Counted from the first letter of the stretch, positions 38,949-48,448 are shown. The stretch: DNA of 64,000 nucleotides from Xylanibacter ruminicola (GCF_900142525.1 NZ_FRBD01000004.1:62001-126000); one strand, 5' to 3'. Translations and numbers: made by a program. Notes: generated from the letters alone by a model not told the origin.

Positions 38949-40250
38949 ATGAAACAAAAACCGGATTTATCGTTTTGGAGTTTATGGAATCTGAGTTTCG
39001 GATTCTTTGGCGTACAGATAGCCTACGCCCTTCAGAGTGCTAACATTTCACGTATATTCCGTACGCTGGGTGCCGACCCCCACTCGCTGAGTTTCTTCTG
39101 GATTCTGCCACCGCTGATGGGAATCCTGGTGCAGCCCATCGTGGGAACACTGAGCGACAGAACATGGACGCGCTTCGGCCGACGTATACCTTACTTATTT
39201 ATAGGAGCACTGACGGCTGTGGCTGTGATGTGCCTGCTGCCCAATGCGGGATCGCTGGGACTGAGCATATCGATGGTGATGATATTCGGCCTCATCATGC
39301 TGATGCTGCTCGACACCAGTATCAACATGGCCATGCAGCCATTCAAGATGATGGTGGGCGACATGGTGAACGAGAAGCAGAAGGGTAAGGCCTACTCTAT
39401 CCAGTCGTTTCTGTGTAATGCAGGTAGCGTGGCAGGATTCCTGTTCCCGTTTATCTTTGCATGGATAGGACTGAAGAACGTGGCTCCCGAGGGCGTAGTG
39501 CCCGACACGGTGATCTGGTCGTTCTACATTGGCGCAGCCATCCTGATACTCTGCGTGATCTACACCACCATGAAGGTGAAGGAATGGCCACCACAGGAGT
39601 ATGCCGAATATAACCCCGTATCGGAAGAGAAAGACGACTCGGCCAACTGGTTCGTACTGCTCAAGAACGCCCCATCGGCCTTCTGGCGCATCGGACTCGT
39701 GCAGTTCTTCTGCTGGGCTGCATTCCTCTATATGTGGACCTATGTGGTTGACGCCGTATCGCTGACCGTATGGGATACAGCCGATTCGACCACTGCCGAA
39801 TATCAGGAGGCAGGCAACTGGACCGGTGTGCTCTATGCCATACAGGCCATGAGCGCAGTAGCGTGGGCAGCACTGATACCTAGATTCAAGAACATCAAGA
39901 CTGCCTACACCATCAGCTTGCTTATCGGCGGTCTGGGCTTTGCGCTCGTTCCGTTCTGTCCTGGACAGTATCTGCAAATCATCCCATTCCTGCTGATAGG
40001 TTGTGCCTGGGCTGCCATGCTGGCATGTCCGTTCACACTGGTTACCAACGCGCTGCAGGGCTACGGACACATGGGCGCCTATCTGGGACTCTTCAACGGC
40101 ACCATCTGCGTGCCACAGATAGTAGCAGCCTTGCTGGGTGGCACCGTACTCACCCTCGTAGGCAGTAACCAGGCATACATGATGATTGTGGCAGGCGTCC
40201 TACTTGTAGCAGGTGCTTTCTGTGTATTTGGAATCAAAACTAAAGAGTGA
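38949..40250 (+). CDS. MFS sugar transporter (SLC45/GPH type)
   Basis: 433-residue inner-membrane transporter with about 12 membrane helices. It carries the MFS loop GTLSDRTWTRFGRRIPY after helix 2, plus LQSANISRIFRTLGADPHSL, typical of the SLC45/sucrose-maltose symporter branch. Downstream of lacI on the same transcript; it likely brings maltose or glucose released from starch into the cytoplasm. Ends 19 bp from the convergent tolC with no clear terminator. Confidence 0.9.
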   Translation: MKQKPDLSFWSLWNLSFGFFGVQIAYALQSANISRIFRTLGADPHSLSFFWILPPLMGILVQPIVGTLSDRTWTRFGRRIPYLFIGALTAVAVMCLLPNAGSLGLSISMVMIFGLIMLMLLDTSINMAMQPFKMMVGDMVNEKQKGKAYSIQSFLCNAGSVAGFLFPFIFAWIGLKNVAPEGVVPDTVIWSFYIGAAILILCVIYTTMKVKEWPPQEYAEYNPVSEEKDDSANWFVLLKNAPSAFWRIGLVQFFCWAAFLYMWTYVVDAVSLTVWDTADSTTAEYQEAGNWTGVLYAIQAMSAVAWAALIPRFKNIKTAYTISLLIGGLGFALVPFCPGQYLQIIPFLLIGCAWAAMLACPFTLVTNALQGYGHMGAYLGLFNGTICVPQIVAALLGGTVLTLVGSNQAYMMIVAGVLLVAGAFCVFGIKTKE

Positions 40251-40269
40251 ATCTATTTACGACGGATCC

Positions 40270-41772
40270 CTACCTTGATATGGGCTGGCGACGCTGATAG
40301 TCGTAGAGAGTCAGGCGGCGCAGATGGTAGTAAGCCAGCCAGTAGTTCTGCAAAGAGGCTATCTGGTTCTGGCGAGCCGTCTGCCAATGACTCTGGGCTA
40401 TCGACAGGCTATAGGCATCGGCCTGGGCCTTGATAAAGCGCTGCAGCGTCTGAGCATAGGCGTCCTCGGCGATGGTGAGGGCCTTACCGGCAGTCTCCAC
40501 GATATCCTGACGCTCGTTGAAATCGGCTACGGTAAGAGCTACATCAAGCTCAGTATCGCGAGCAGCCTCCTGTTCGGCACGCTCTGTGGCCTCAACAGTG
40601 CTACGAGCAGCCAGATAAGCATTCTTACGCTTACCCCAGTCTTTCAAAGGAACAGACAGGGTGAGGGTAGCCATATCCTGAGACAGCAGATGACGATAGG
40701 CATCGGCAAAACGATCGGCCACCTGGTTAAGACCAATGCTGGCATCCAGACTTACACTGAAGTTCTTCTCGACACGGGCGCGTTCGGCATCACGACGGGC
40801 CTCAGCCACTGCCTCGCGTGAGCTGAGGTATTGCGGATTATTCTCACGAGCATACTGAATGGCTTCTTTGGCGTCGATTTGAAGATTCTGCATAACGGCA
40901 GGAATAATCAGTTCGATAACAGTATTACGTTCCATCCCCAAGTAAGTAGCCAGATCCTGAGAAGCACGGCTACGACCAATACGGGCATTGGCAAGTGTGG
41001 TTCGGGCGTTAGTCTTTTGTAGCTCCAGGATGCTGAGCTCGGCCTTTGAGATACTAGCGATGCGGTATCGGCGTTCGGCGATAGAATAGATGGTATCACA
41101 TGAGGAAAGATACTCCTCGGCCATACGCAGCTGCTCCTGAGCCAAAGCAAGGGTAAAGAACTTTTCGACAACCTCCTCGCTGGTTGTCTCAACATTATAT
41201 ACCAAGCTCTTTTCGGCCAGCGTCAGCTTCATGGGCTCTATCTGGCGGTCCCACTTCAGCGGGTTGAAGAACAACAAATCCTGCTTATAACCTACCTTGA
41301 TAGGCACACTCATAAACTGTGTCTGGTTGTCATCGCCAAAAGTGCGCAGATAGCCCAATTGGGTTGATCCATAGAACTCTCCACCCCAGCTCTCCATGAT
41401 CTGAGTGGCATGGATGCCTGCCTGAGAGTAGAACATGCGCTGCTGGCGATACACATCAAGGTCTTCGTCGGAGATGTAACGCTGAGTCATATATCGCTGA
41501 TACGACACAGGCGTTGACTCCAACGAGAACTGAGGCTTGCGCGAAGCCTGCCATGAGAGATACTGATAGCGCGAAGCATCGTAAACGCTCTGGTACTTCT
41601 GCGCCGCCAACGAACTGTCGGTAGCCAACTGCACCGTACGATCAAGATCGAGCACAACGCGCTGCTGGGCCATTGATAATTCTTCGCCTTGCGAAGCGGC
41701 ATAGCCGAGCGGACAATTGACAATTGACAATTGAACAGCCGCCAGAAGAATAAGGAATCGCTTAGTCATCAT
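40270..41772 (-). CDS. TolC-family outer-membrane efflux protein
   Basis: 500-residue TolC/OEP-family channel with two OEP domains of long alpha-helices (SLAAQKYQSVYDASRYQYL, ESREAVAEARRDAERAR-like second half) and a signal peptide. Last gene of the peptide-exporter operon; it would give the exit duct through the outer membrane. Its N-terminal region is unusual: three ACAATTG words plus a 29-bp repeat core encode LSIVNCPLGYAASQGEE, overlapping the predicted signal-peptide core and cleavage region. The frame stays open. Confidence 0.9.
   Translation of the reverse strand: MMTKRFLILLAAVQLSIVNCPLGYAASQGEELSMAQQRVVLDLDRTVQLATDSSLAAQKYQSVYDASRYQYLSWQASRKPQFSLESTPVSYQRYMTQRYISDEDLDVYRQQRMFYSQAGIHATQIMESWGGEFYGSTQLGYLRTFGDDNQTQFMSVPIKVGYKQDLLFFNPLKWDRQIEPMKLTLAEKSLVYNVETTSEEVVEKFFTLALAQEQLRMAEEYLSSCDTIYSIAERRYRIASISKAELSILELQKTNARTTLANARIGRSRASQDLATYLGMERNTVIELIIPAVMQNLQIDAKEAIQYARENNPQYLSSREAVAEARRDAERARVEKNFSVSLDASIGLNQVADRFADAYRHLLSQDMATLTLSVPLKDWGKRKNAYLAARSTVEATERAEQEAARDTELDVALTVADFNERQDIVETAGKALTIAEDAYAQTLQRFIKAQADAYSLSIAQSHWQTARQNQIASLQNYWLAYYHLRRLTLYDYQRRQPISR
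41671..41736. repeat. Repeat core d with 7-bp words, in tolC signal
   Basis: Core at 41684-41712 (ends GCCGAGCGG), preceded by CCATTGATAATTCT and followed by ACAATTG three times (41713-41733). Same core-and-word layout as in the HTCS gene, read in a different frame. Confidence 0.88.
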
Positions 41773-41786
41773 ATCGCCAAGAATTC

Positions 41787-42680
41787 TTATTTTTTTAACT
41801 GAATTGTAACGTTCATACCATCGAACAGTGTGGTGGCATTGGCTATACGGGCACGCAGCGTAACGGCACCCTGCTGATCAACTACAGGATTGATCTCGCT
41901 GACAGAAGCCTCGTAGCGGGCATTGTTATCAGCCACAGGTACCACTACTACTCCTGTACCTATCTTATATTTAGAAAGGTCGGCCTCCATCACGCGGAAC
42001 TCAACGGCCATGTTGCCCGATGCAATAACGCGACACACTGGCTGACCTGCCTGAGCCAATTGGTGAGCCTGCACAGCAACATTGGCTACAACACCATCGA
42101 ATGGGGCTGTCAGCACACCGCTACGCAACTCATGCTGTGCAGCAGCAAGTTGGTTCTTGGCTGATGCCAACTGGCTTATTGACAGGGCATGGCCCGATTT
42201 AACATCAGCATTATGCTTTACACTGGCAGGAATAGAGGCATCTTTATCAGGATCGTATCCCTGAGAGATGATGACATCCTGCATCTGCAAACGCGCCTGC
42301 TCTATCTGCAACTGTGCCTGTTCGATGGCACGCTGCTGCTGAGCAATGGCATTGCGAAGTTTAAACTGGTCTAACTGTGCCAAGACTTGTCCACGACGAA
42401 CCTGCTGACCATTCTTTACCAACACGCGTTCGATGGGCAGAGCCGTCTCGAAAGCAAGGTCGGCATAACGCTCTGCAACAACCTTTCCCATCACATTAGT
42501 TCCTCCCGACAACGGAGTAGCCAAGGTTGCCTGTATAGAATCGGCAGTTTTTGCTGAATCAACAACATTACTTGCTACAGATGCTTCTGAGGCAGTCTGC
42601 TCAGACTGGTTGTTATGGCAGCCCAACAAAATGGCCGATGCAGCCAATATCATTATTGTTTGTCTATTCATATTCATCAT
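41787..42680 (-). CDS. Membrane-fusion (RND-type) adaptor lipoprotein
   Basis: 297-residue periplasmic adaptor with lipobox (AILLGC). Lipoyl half-motifs (LPIERVLVKNGQQVRRGQVLAQLD and VLTAPFDGVVANVAVQAHQLAQAGQPV) flank a long coiled-coil hairpin rich in Gln/Ala; the beta-barrel domain follows. It would join the ABC transporter complex to TolC. Fifth cistron after the small peptides in a tight operon (22 bp after the ABC gene, 14 bp before tolC). A second, HlyD-type adaptor is in the same operon. Confidence 0.87.
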   Translation of the reverse strand: MMNMNRQTIMILAASAILLGCHNNQSEQTASEASVASNVVDSAKTADSIQATLATPLSGGTNVMGKVVAERYADLAFETALPIERVLVKNGQQVRRGQVLAQLDQFKLRNAIAQQQRAIEQAQLQIEQARLQMQDVIISQGYDPDKDASIPASVKHNADVKSGHALSISQLASAKNQLAAAQHELRSGVLTAPFDGVVANVAVQAHQLAQAGQPVCRVIASGNMAVEFRVMEADLSKYKIGTGVVVVPVADNNARYEASVSEINPVVDQQGAVTLRARIANATTLFDGMNVTIQLKK

Positions 42681-42702
42681 GATTGTCTTCTAAATATTTA
42701 TT

Positions 42703-44871
42703 CTAAATCTGTCTCTGGGCCATCTCAAAGAAAATGCCCTTGCGCTCCATCAGTTCTTCGAAAGTACCTTCCTCGGCAATATGCCCCTTATCAAGCACGA
42801 TGATGCGGTCGCAATGGCGGATGGTGCTCAGTCGGTGGGCAATGACCACACGGGTACACTTAAGACTATCGAGATTATCACTAACAGCTTTCTGCGAGAT
42901 GTTATCGAGTGCCGACGTAGCTTCATCGAAGAAGATGATGCTAGGCTTAGAAATGAGCGCCCTCGCAATAAGGATACGCTGTTTCTGTCCGCCACTGAAT
43001 CCGCCGCCACCTTCGCTCACCACAGTATGGAGGCCCATTGGCATGCGCTTAACATCTTCCTCCAGACAGGCCATACGCAATGCATCCCAGGCATCATCGT
43101 GGGTGGCCCATGGCGCGGTGATGGTAATGTTATGGAACAAGTCGCCAGTAAACAGACTACCACTCTGCAAACAGCAACCGATCTTTCGACGGAGCGAAGC
43201 CTTATCGACCTTCGACAAATCGAAGTTGTCGTAATAGATACCACCACTAAGAGGCTCCTCGAATCCTAGCATCAATCGCATCAGGGTACTTTTACCACAG
43301 CCCGACTTTCCAACTATTCCCACATATTCACCAGGTTTAATCTTTAGCGAAAGATCGTTAAGAATCAGCGGTCCGTCTTCCTGATAGCGGAATGAGAGAC
43401 CAGACACCTCGATGCTACCGAACAGATTGACTACCTGCGGCGCCTTTTCTTCCATCTCAGGCACAGCCTCGAGTATTGGTCTCACACTCTCCAAGAGAGG
43501 TTTAATCTGCGCCAAGCTAGGAATAGCAAGATTAAGCTGAGCCATTGAAGCTATTATCATGCCAAAGGCAGAACTAAAAGCGATATAATCGGAGGTTGAC
43601 ACCCCGTTAGAAAGCGTACTCCAGAATATCAGCATAGAACCACCTAATCCCAGGAATGCAGTCAACGCAGGATATAGACGGCCCTTGAAATGAGGATTAT
43701 ATATATAACGCGTTGCATCGCCGTAGAAGTCGAGCCAGCGGGCAAAGGCGCGGTTCTCACTGCCAGTAAGCTTCAGTTTCTGTATGCCTGCAAAAAGGTT
43801 ATACTCCAAACCACTTAGTCCAGCCGTTTTCCGGATATACTTCTGAAGTACGTCTACAGTGCGACGATAATTAAGAAATAACACCACCCCCTGAGCAATG
43901 ATGATGCCCAAGGCCGGCCAAAGAAGTTTGCCACCATAGATATACACCTGTATAAGGTAGATGACGCTAAGCGCTGCAGACAGCAGTGGACCAACCATAG
44001 TCTCGTTGACCAACGAACATAATACGGAAACATTATTGAGTTTGGCCGTTAGCTCACCACTTGAGTTCTTACTGAAAAACGTTGGAGAAAGCAGGAACGT
44101 GCGAGCCATGATTGCATTCTGAACATGCATCTCAACGATATGCTGTATTCTTATAATATATAGGTTACGAGTAAGCGTAAGCAGCAATGTACCGATAGTG
44201 GCACCAATTAGCAAACCTGTGATAGGCAACAAATCGGCAGCATCGCCAGTAGGAATCACGGTATCAAATATAAGTTTGTTTGCCATAGGCGTAAACATAC
44301 CGAGCAGAATTACTACCAAGGCACACGCACCAAGCAACAAGGCATTAGGACCAGAGACCACACTCCATGTAAAGGAAATAAGGTCTTTCAGCTTCAAAGG
44401 CTTCAGCGGTAATGCCTTTGTAAAGGTGATAGCCTTAGGCTTCAGTTCTTCGGCCATCTCGCGATGACCAACCCTACGTATGGTACCATCCTGCATTCGA
44501 TACTGGTAGCCAAGACCAGTCTTTGTAGGAGTAAGTGCCACAAGGCGCCCATCCTTAGCATAGCCTAAAAGCGGACCTACACACTCACGCCACCATTCAC
44601 CAGTAAGATGAATGTCGCGCATCATGATGCCACGTGGACGGAGAATACCTGTGAGTTGCTCTTCGGGCGTCAGAAGATCATATTCATCCAACTCATAGTC
44701 GGTGATACCAAGAGCCTCCAGCACCTGACGCAGCGCACTCTCATTGTCCTGAGGCACAACACGCTTACCACCCAGCAATCCAAGTCGTTGGGAGGTTTTC
44801 TCGTTAACCTCGGCCAATGCAGCGCTCTCAGCTGCACGTCGTTTATTTATCTGGTTGAGATATATTGCCAT
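42703..44871 (-). CDS. NHLM-type ABC transporter, non-peptidase subunit
   Basis: 722-residue ABC exporter half. The N-terminal 150 residues have the region typical of the second NHLM bacteriocin ABC protein (GIMMRDIHLTGEWWRECVGPLLGYAKDGRLVALTP) and no C39 cysteine. A six-helix membrane domain follows, then an ATPase: Walker A GIVGKSGCGKST, signature FSGGQKQR, Walker B IIFFDEATSALD, His switch VIAHRLS. Likely forms a heterodimer with the C39-containing subunit encoded 16 bp upstream. Shorter at the N-terminus than many family members. Confidence 0.85.
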   Translation of the reverse strand: MAIYLNQINKRRAAESAALAEVNEKTSQRLGLLGGKRVVPQDNESALRQVLEALGITDYELDEYDLLTPEEQLTGILRPRGIMMRDIHLTGEWWRECVGPLLGYAKDGRLVALTPTKTGLGYQYRMQDGTIRRVGHREMAEELKPKAITFTKALPLKPLKLKDLISFTWSVVSGPNALLLGACALVVILLGMFTPMANKLIFDTVIPTGDAADLLPITGLLIGATIGTLLLTLTRNLYIIRIQHIVEMHVQNAIMARTFLLSPTFFSKNSSGELTAKLNNVSVLCSLVNETMVGPLLSAALSVIYLIQVYIYGGKLLWPALGIIIAQGVVLFLNYRRTVDVLQKYIRKTAGLSGLEYNLFAGIQKLKLTGSENRAFARWLDFYGDATRYIYNPHFKGRLYPALTAFLGLGGSMLIFWSTLSNGVSTSDYIAFSSAFGMIIASMAQLNLAIPSLAQIKPLLESVRPILEAVPEMEEKAPQVVNLFGSIEVSGLSFRYQEDGPLILNDLSLKIKPGEYVGIVGKSGCGKSTLMRLMLGFEEPLSGGIYYDNFDLSKVDKASLRRKIGCCLQSGSLFTGDLFHNITITAPWATHDDAWDALRMACLEEDVKRMPMGLHTVVSEGGGGFSGGQKQRILIARALISKPSIIFFDEATSALDNISQKAVSDNLDSLKCTRVVIAHRLSTIRHCDRIIVLDKGHIAEEGTFEELMERKGIFFEMAQRQI

Positions 44872-44887
44872 AGATTATCAATATTCG

Positions 44888-47029
44888 TTATTCACTCCTC
44901 ATCAAATCTCTGTAGAATCCTTCCACATTAATGAGTTCCTCATGACGGCCTCGCTGTAGAATCTTACCCTGATCCATCACGATAATCTCATCACAATCGC
45001 GTATGGTAGAGAGGCGGTGAGCCACAATAATCTGAGTGGGCCCCATGCCGCGTATACGCTTCATTACCTCATCTTCGGTCTTTGGGTCAAGGGCACTGGT
45101 TGCCTCGTCCATGATGAGCACAGCTGGCTCCTTAGCTAATGCAGTGGCTATTTCCATGCGTTGTCTCTGTCCGCCAGAGAAGTTCTGACCGCCTTTGACT
45201 ATCTTGGTAGCAAAGCCCTCGGGACGAGTAACGATGTCGGCACGTATCTGAGCATCATTACAAGCCATCATGATAGCAAATTCTTCGATACTTGTATCCC
45301 ACATTCGAATGTTCTGTGCCACGGTATCGTCGAAAAGCACAACATTCTGGTCGATGACAGCTACAGAGTTGGTGAGTTCCTCGCTCGAAATGCTCTCAAT
45401 AGGACGACCATCGAATAGGATTTCGCCACTCCAAGGCTTATACAAGCCTGAGATAAGTTTTGCCAATGTACTCTTACCACAACCCGAAGTACCTACAAAG
45501 GCTACACTATGGCCTGGCTCGATTTTAAGATTGAAATCCTCAATAAGAGGCGGTTGCAATGGAGAGTAACCAAAAGTAACATTCTTCAGCTCCAACAATC
45601 CGGTTAGCTTTCCTTTCATCACTTCTCCTTTATGATCTCTATGATCCTCAGGATATTTCATCACGTCTTCTACACGCTCCATCTGAGAGCGCATCTCGAC
45701 AATCGTCTGCGATGCATTCACAATGGCATTTACAGGTTCAAGGAATGAGCCCATAAATCCTTGGAACGCCATCAGCATACCAACAGTCAGTTCGCCTTGC
45801 AATATAAAATAAGCACCAAGCACCAGCACTGCCATATTAACCAATCCTGTAGCCAGGACAGGAAGCAGAGCCATCTTAGTCTGTTCCTTGTCGGCATTGC
45901 CGTTCACATTGAACTTGTGAGCCCACAAACCACTCCAATATTTAAAGAAACCCGTTTCGGCTCCAGCAGCCTTAATGCTTTCCATGTTGTCGATACAAGA
46001 TATCGTAGCAGAAAAGTACCGACCCTCACTCTGCTCCATCGATCGGACAAGATTGATACGCTTGGTTGAAAAATATTGTACCAAACCAAGGTTTACCATA
46101 GCAGCTACTATACCTATAATCGTGAGCCAACATGAGTAACTGAACATCAGGAAAAGGTAAAGTACCAAAAGACCTACATTGATGATCTGTGGGGCAAGCA
46201 CTTCAACAAGCGAGTGGGTAATCTTTTCGTTAAGATGCATACGTTGCTGAAGGTCGCCTACATTTCGCATCGCAAAAAATGACATCGGCAGACGCAACAG
46301 ATGATGCAGGTATTCTCTATTTCCCTTCAAGGCCAAAGCACCAGCCACACGCTTAACATAACGGCTCTGCAACAGTACTACAATGAACTGATAGATGGCC
46401 AGAGTAGCCATTCCTGTAAAGAACCAACTAGCCCAGTCGGCATTCTTTCCTGAAAGAATTTCGTCGAGGAAGATACGGGTGAACAATGGTGTGAGAAGTG
46501 CCACGAAGGCCGCCATCAGGGCAAAAGTGAAAGAAAGCCAGAAAGCCTCACCAGCTCCCATGAGATTACGACGGATGTATGAAAGAATGCTTGTATGCTC
46601 GCCGCCCTTCTCAAAGTTTTCAGAAGGCTCGAAGGTGAGACAAACACCTGTAAAATGCTTACGGAACTCCTCCATAGGCCACTTTACAGGACCTACACCT
46701 GGATCGTTAATACATGCACGGCCCTTACGGTCAAAACCACGGAACACCACAAAATGTTCAAAATTCCAATGGATGATGGCCGGCTGCTTACCATCAAGGG
46801 CTTCAGGACTCATGCGGAAACCCTTAGCATTGAGACCATAATTCCTTGCTGCACGGAGTATCGATTTAGCCGACGATCCATCGCGACTTACGCCACACGC
46901 AGCACGTACCTGCTCCAGGGGCAGCCACTTGCCGAAGTGCGCCAATATCATGGTAAGTGAAGCTGCTCCACACTCCACCGCCTCCATCTGCATTACCTGT
47001 GGTACCTTGGCAACTTTGTTTCTACTCAT
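44888..47029 (-). CDS. NHLM-type ABC transporter with C39 peptidase
   Basis: 713-residue peptidase-containing ABC transporter. The C39 domain is intact: C20 (EAVECGAAS), H92 (NFEHFVVF) and D109 (INDPGVGP). It should cut leader peptides after a double glycine and export the product. The membrane domain is residues 160-450; the ATPase has Walker A FVGTSGCGKST, signature FSGGQRQR and Walker B VLIMDEATSALD. The only double-glycine precursor seen nearby is the 74-residue peptide at 47910-48134, in the same operon. Confidence 0.92.
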   Translation of the reverse strand: MSRNKVAKVPQVMQMEAVECGAASLTMILAHFGKWLPLEQVRAACGVSRDGSSAKSILRAARNYGLNAKGFRMSPEALDGKQPAIIHWNFEHFVVFRGFDRKGRACINDPGVGPVKWPMEEFRKHFTGVCLTFEPSENFEKGGEHTSILSYIRRNLMGAGEAFWLSFTFALMAAFVALLTPLFTRIFLDEILSGKNADWASWFFTGMATLAIYQFIVVLLQSRYVKRVAGALALKGNREYLHHLLRLPMSFFAMRNVGDLQQRMHLNEKITHSLVEVLAPQIINVGLLVLYLFLMFSYSCWLTIIGIVAAMVNLGLVQYFSTKRINLVRSMEQSEGRYFSATISCIDNMESIKAAGAETGFFKYWSGLWAHKFNVNGNADKEQTKMALLPVLATGLVNMAVLVLGAYFILQGELTVGMLMAFQGFMGSFLEPVNAIVNASQTIVEMRSQMERVEDVMKYPEDHRDHKGEVMKGKLTGLLELKNVTFGYSPLQPPLIEDFNLKIEPGHSVAFVGTSGCGKSTLAKLISGLYKPWSGEILFDGRPIESISSEELTNSVAVIDQNVVLFDDTVAQNIRMWDTSIEEFAIMMACNDAQIRADIVTRPEGFATKIVKGGQNFSGGQRQRMEIATALAKEPAVLIMDEATSALDPKTEDEVMKRIRGMGPTQIIVAHRLSTIRDCDEIIVMDQGKILQRGRHEELINVEGFYRDLMRSE

Positions 47030-47035
47030 AGTCGA

Positions 47036-47872
47036 TCAATTTCCACTGATAGTTTCTATGGCATTATCTACTGCTCCTACAAGCACTCGCCATACGGCTT
47101 TCTTACGTGTTATTATCTGGATATTACAAAGGGCTCCATTACCTACTGTAATTTCACGACTCTTCTCACGGCTCCATACAAGGCCACCATCCTGATCTTC
47201 AAGCACAACACGCACCTCATACATCGGTTGTCCATCGGGAACGAACGATGCCAAAGGATCGAGCTTGATACGGCTGATGATTTCCTGACGAGTGGTGGGA
47301 TAGTATTCGATACCTACAACCTTACCATAGGCATAACCCCAGTTCTCACGCTCCAAATTGGCAGGAGTGGCCTGAACCTGCTGACCTATCTTCAGTTTGT
47401 GCAGGTCGTTGTAGGTAACATAGCAAAGCATCTCACGTCCTGTCATCTGCCTATCTTGTGGCAACAGCCATGCCAAAGGTTGACCGGCCTTAAACTCTGT
47501 ACCTAACGGAAGCGTCTGGATAACAACACCATTACGGGGAACCTGAACGGAGGTTGTAGACAGGGTATTGCGAATCTCCATAATAGGCGTACCATTTGAA
47601 ACTGTGGTACCATGAGTAAGCAACACTCTACTTACGACCCCATCGTAAGGAACGCTAACAGGTGCAGCTTCGCCAAATGGGAAAACCACGCCTTGGGCCG
47701 TTACTTTATAATTGATGGTACCAAACACACACCAATAGCCAACGACTACTATCATTGCCACCATGGCGCCAAGTACCAAACGGAGTTTAGGAGATGCCAC
47801 GCGGGGCATCTCTTCGGCCTCACTGTGATCATCCAGTGCCTCAAGGGCCTCCTTATTGAATATTTCTGCCAT
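47036..47872 (-). CDS. NHLM-type HlyD-family secretion protein
   Basis: 278-residue adaptor: cytoplasmic N-terminus, one membrane helix (LRLVLGAMVAMIVVVGYWCVFGTI), then a lipoyl-like beta domain (APVSVPYDGVVSRVLLTHGTTV, VQVPRNGVVIQTLPLGTEFKAGQPLAWL) without a long coiled coil. This matches the NHLM bacteriocin-system secretion protein. It lies 6 bp upstream of the C39 transporter gene, and probably connects the ABC complex with the periplasmic adaptor and TolC. Confidence 0.85.
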   Translation of the reverse strand: MAEIFNKEALEALDDHSEAEEMPRVASPKLRLVLGAMVAMIVVVGYWCVFGTINYKVTAQGVVFPFGEAAPVSVPYDGVVSRVLLTHGTTVSNGTPIMEIRNTLSTTSVQVPRNGVVIQTLPLGTEFKAGQPLAWLLPQDRQMTGREMLCYVTYNDLHKLKIGQQVQATPANLERENWGYAYGKVVGIEYYPTTRQEIISRIKLDPLASFVPDGQPMYEVRVVLEDQDGGLVWSREKSREITVGNGALCNIQIITRKKAVWRVLVGAVDNAIETISGN

Positions 47873-47909
47873 TATTATCTATTAAAATCGGTGCTTACGA
47901 ATTTGGATC

Positions 47910-48134
47910 TCAAAATTTTCTAGTATTTGGTCCTCTTTTTCCACCAGTCACTACTTCAAGTTCATCGGAAAGCTCTCTATTCTCCTTTTCCAGCGAATGA
48001 TTCTCACGCTTCAGTCGATCGTTCTCGACTGCAGATTCGGTAATACGATTGTGCAACAAACTGTTATACACGATTAGCACAAGTACCACTATAGCCACTA
48101 GGCCTGTGATAATAATGATAAGCAACGTATCCAT
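47910..48134 (-). CDS. Small membrane peptide with double-glycine leader
   Basis: 74 residues: one membrane helix (3-24, MDTLLIIIITGLVAIVVLVL), a charged coiled-coil stretch (30-60) and the end ELEVVTGG|KRGPNTRKF. Counted from the cleavage site, E at -8, L at -7, V at -4 and GG at -2/-1 match the C39 leader consensus. Cleavage would release a cationic nonapeptide, KRGPNTRKF. The membrane anchor on the leader is unlike usual soluble leaders. Second gene of the exporter operon. A different role (structural anchor of the exporter) is possible, so substrate status is inferred. Confidence 0.6.
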   Translation of the reverse strand: MDTLLIIIITGLVAIVVLVLIVYNSLLHNRITESAVENDRLKRENHSLEKENRELSDELEVVTGGKRGPNTRKF

Positions 48135-48158
48135 TTTGAATTATTTAGGTATAAAGAG

Positions 48159-48341
48159 TTAATAAATTCCTGCACGGCGCATTTTATTGCGCAATCTCTC
48201 ATTCTCATCAATAAACTTGCCAAGCGCGGCATTTTTATCGCTAAGTCGCCATCTGAGATAGATGATGACTGCTACCAACACCAACACAACCACTATGATA
48301 GCGGCTGCAAGGGCTACGGTGATGATCAGGTTTACTTCCAT
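48159..48341 (-). CDS. Small membrane coiled-coil peptide
   Basis: 60 residues with the same plan as the following gene: a long membrane helix (5-29, LIITVALAAAIIVVVLVLVAVI), a polar heptad-like part (LSDKNAALGKFIDENERLRNK) and a basic tail MRRAGIY. No double glycine. First gene behind the operon promoter, 24 bp before the 74-residue peptide gene. It may be a paralogue that pairs with the other peptide through the coil, or a second precursor cut elsewhere. No family recognised. Confidence 0.55.
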   Translation of the reverse strand: MEVNLIITVALAAAIIVVVLVLVAVIIYLRWRLSDKNAALGKFIDENERLRNKMRRAGIY

Positions 48342-48359
48342 AAGTTTCTAATTTTGGTG

Positions 48360-48367
48360 CAAATATA
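48360..48367 (-). promoter_or_regulatory. Promoter of the peptide-exporter operon
   Basis: -7 TATATTTG on the minus strand, 18 bp before the first small peptide gene. All seven genes down to tolC follow on the same strand with gaps of at most 37 bp. A small AATTTTTGCAAAATT palindrome lies upstream (near 48414-48428). Confidence 0.6.
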
Positions 48368-48448
48368 CAGTAAATATTTATAATTAATGTGCCATAGATA
48401 CAATTCTTTGTGCCAATTTTGCAAAAATTGCTAAATAATGAGGCTACT

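Noticed and set aside
39195..40070. 291-codon open frame antisense to the MFS transporter
   Set aside because: Composition rich in His, Gln and Cys, as expected for the complement of a GC-rich membrane gene.
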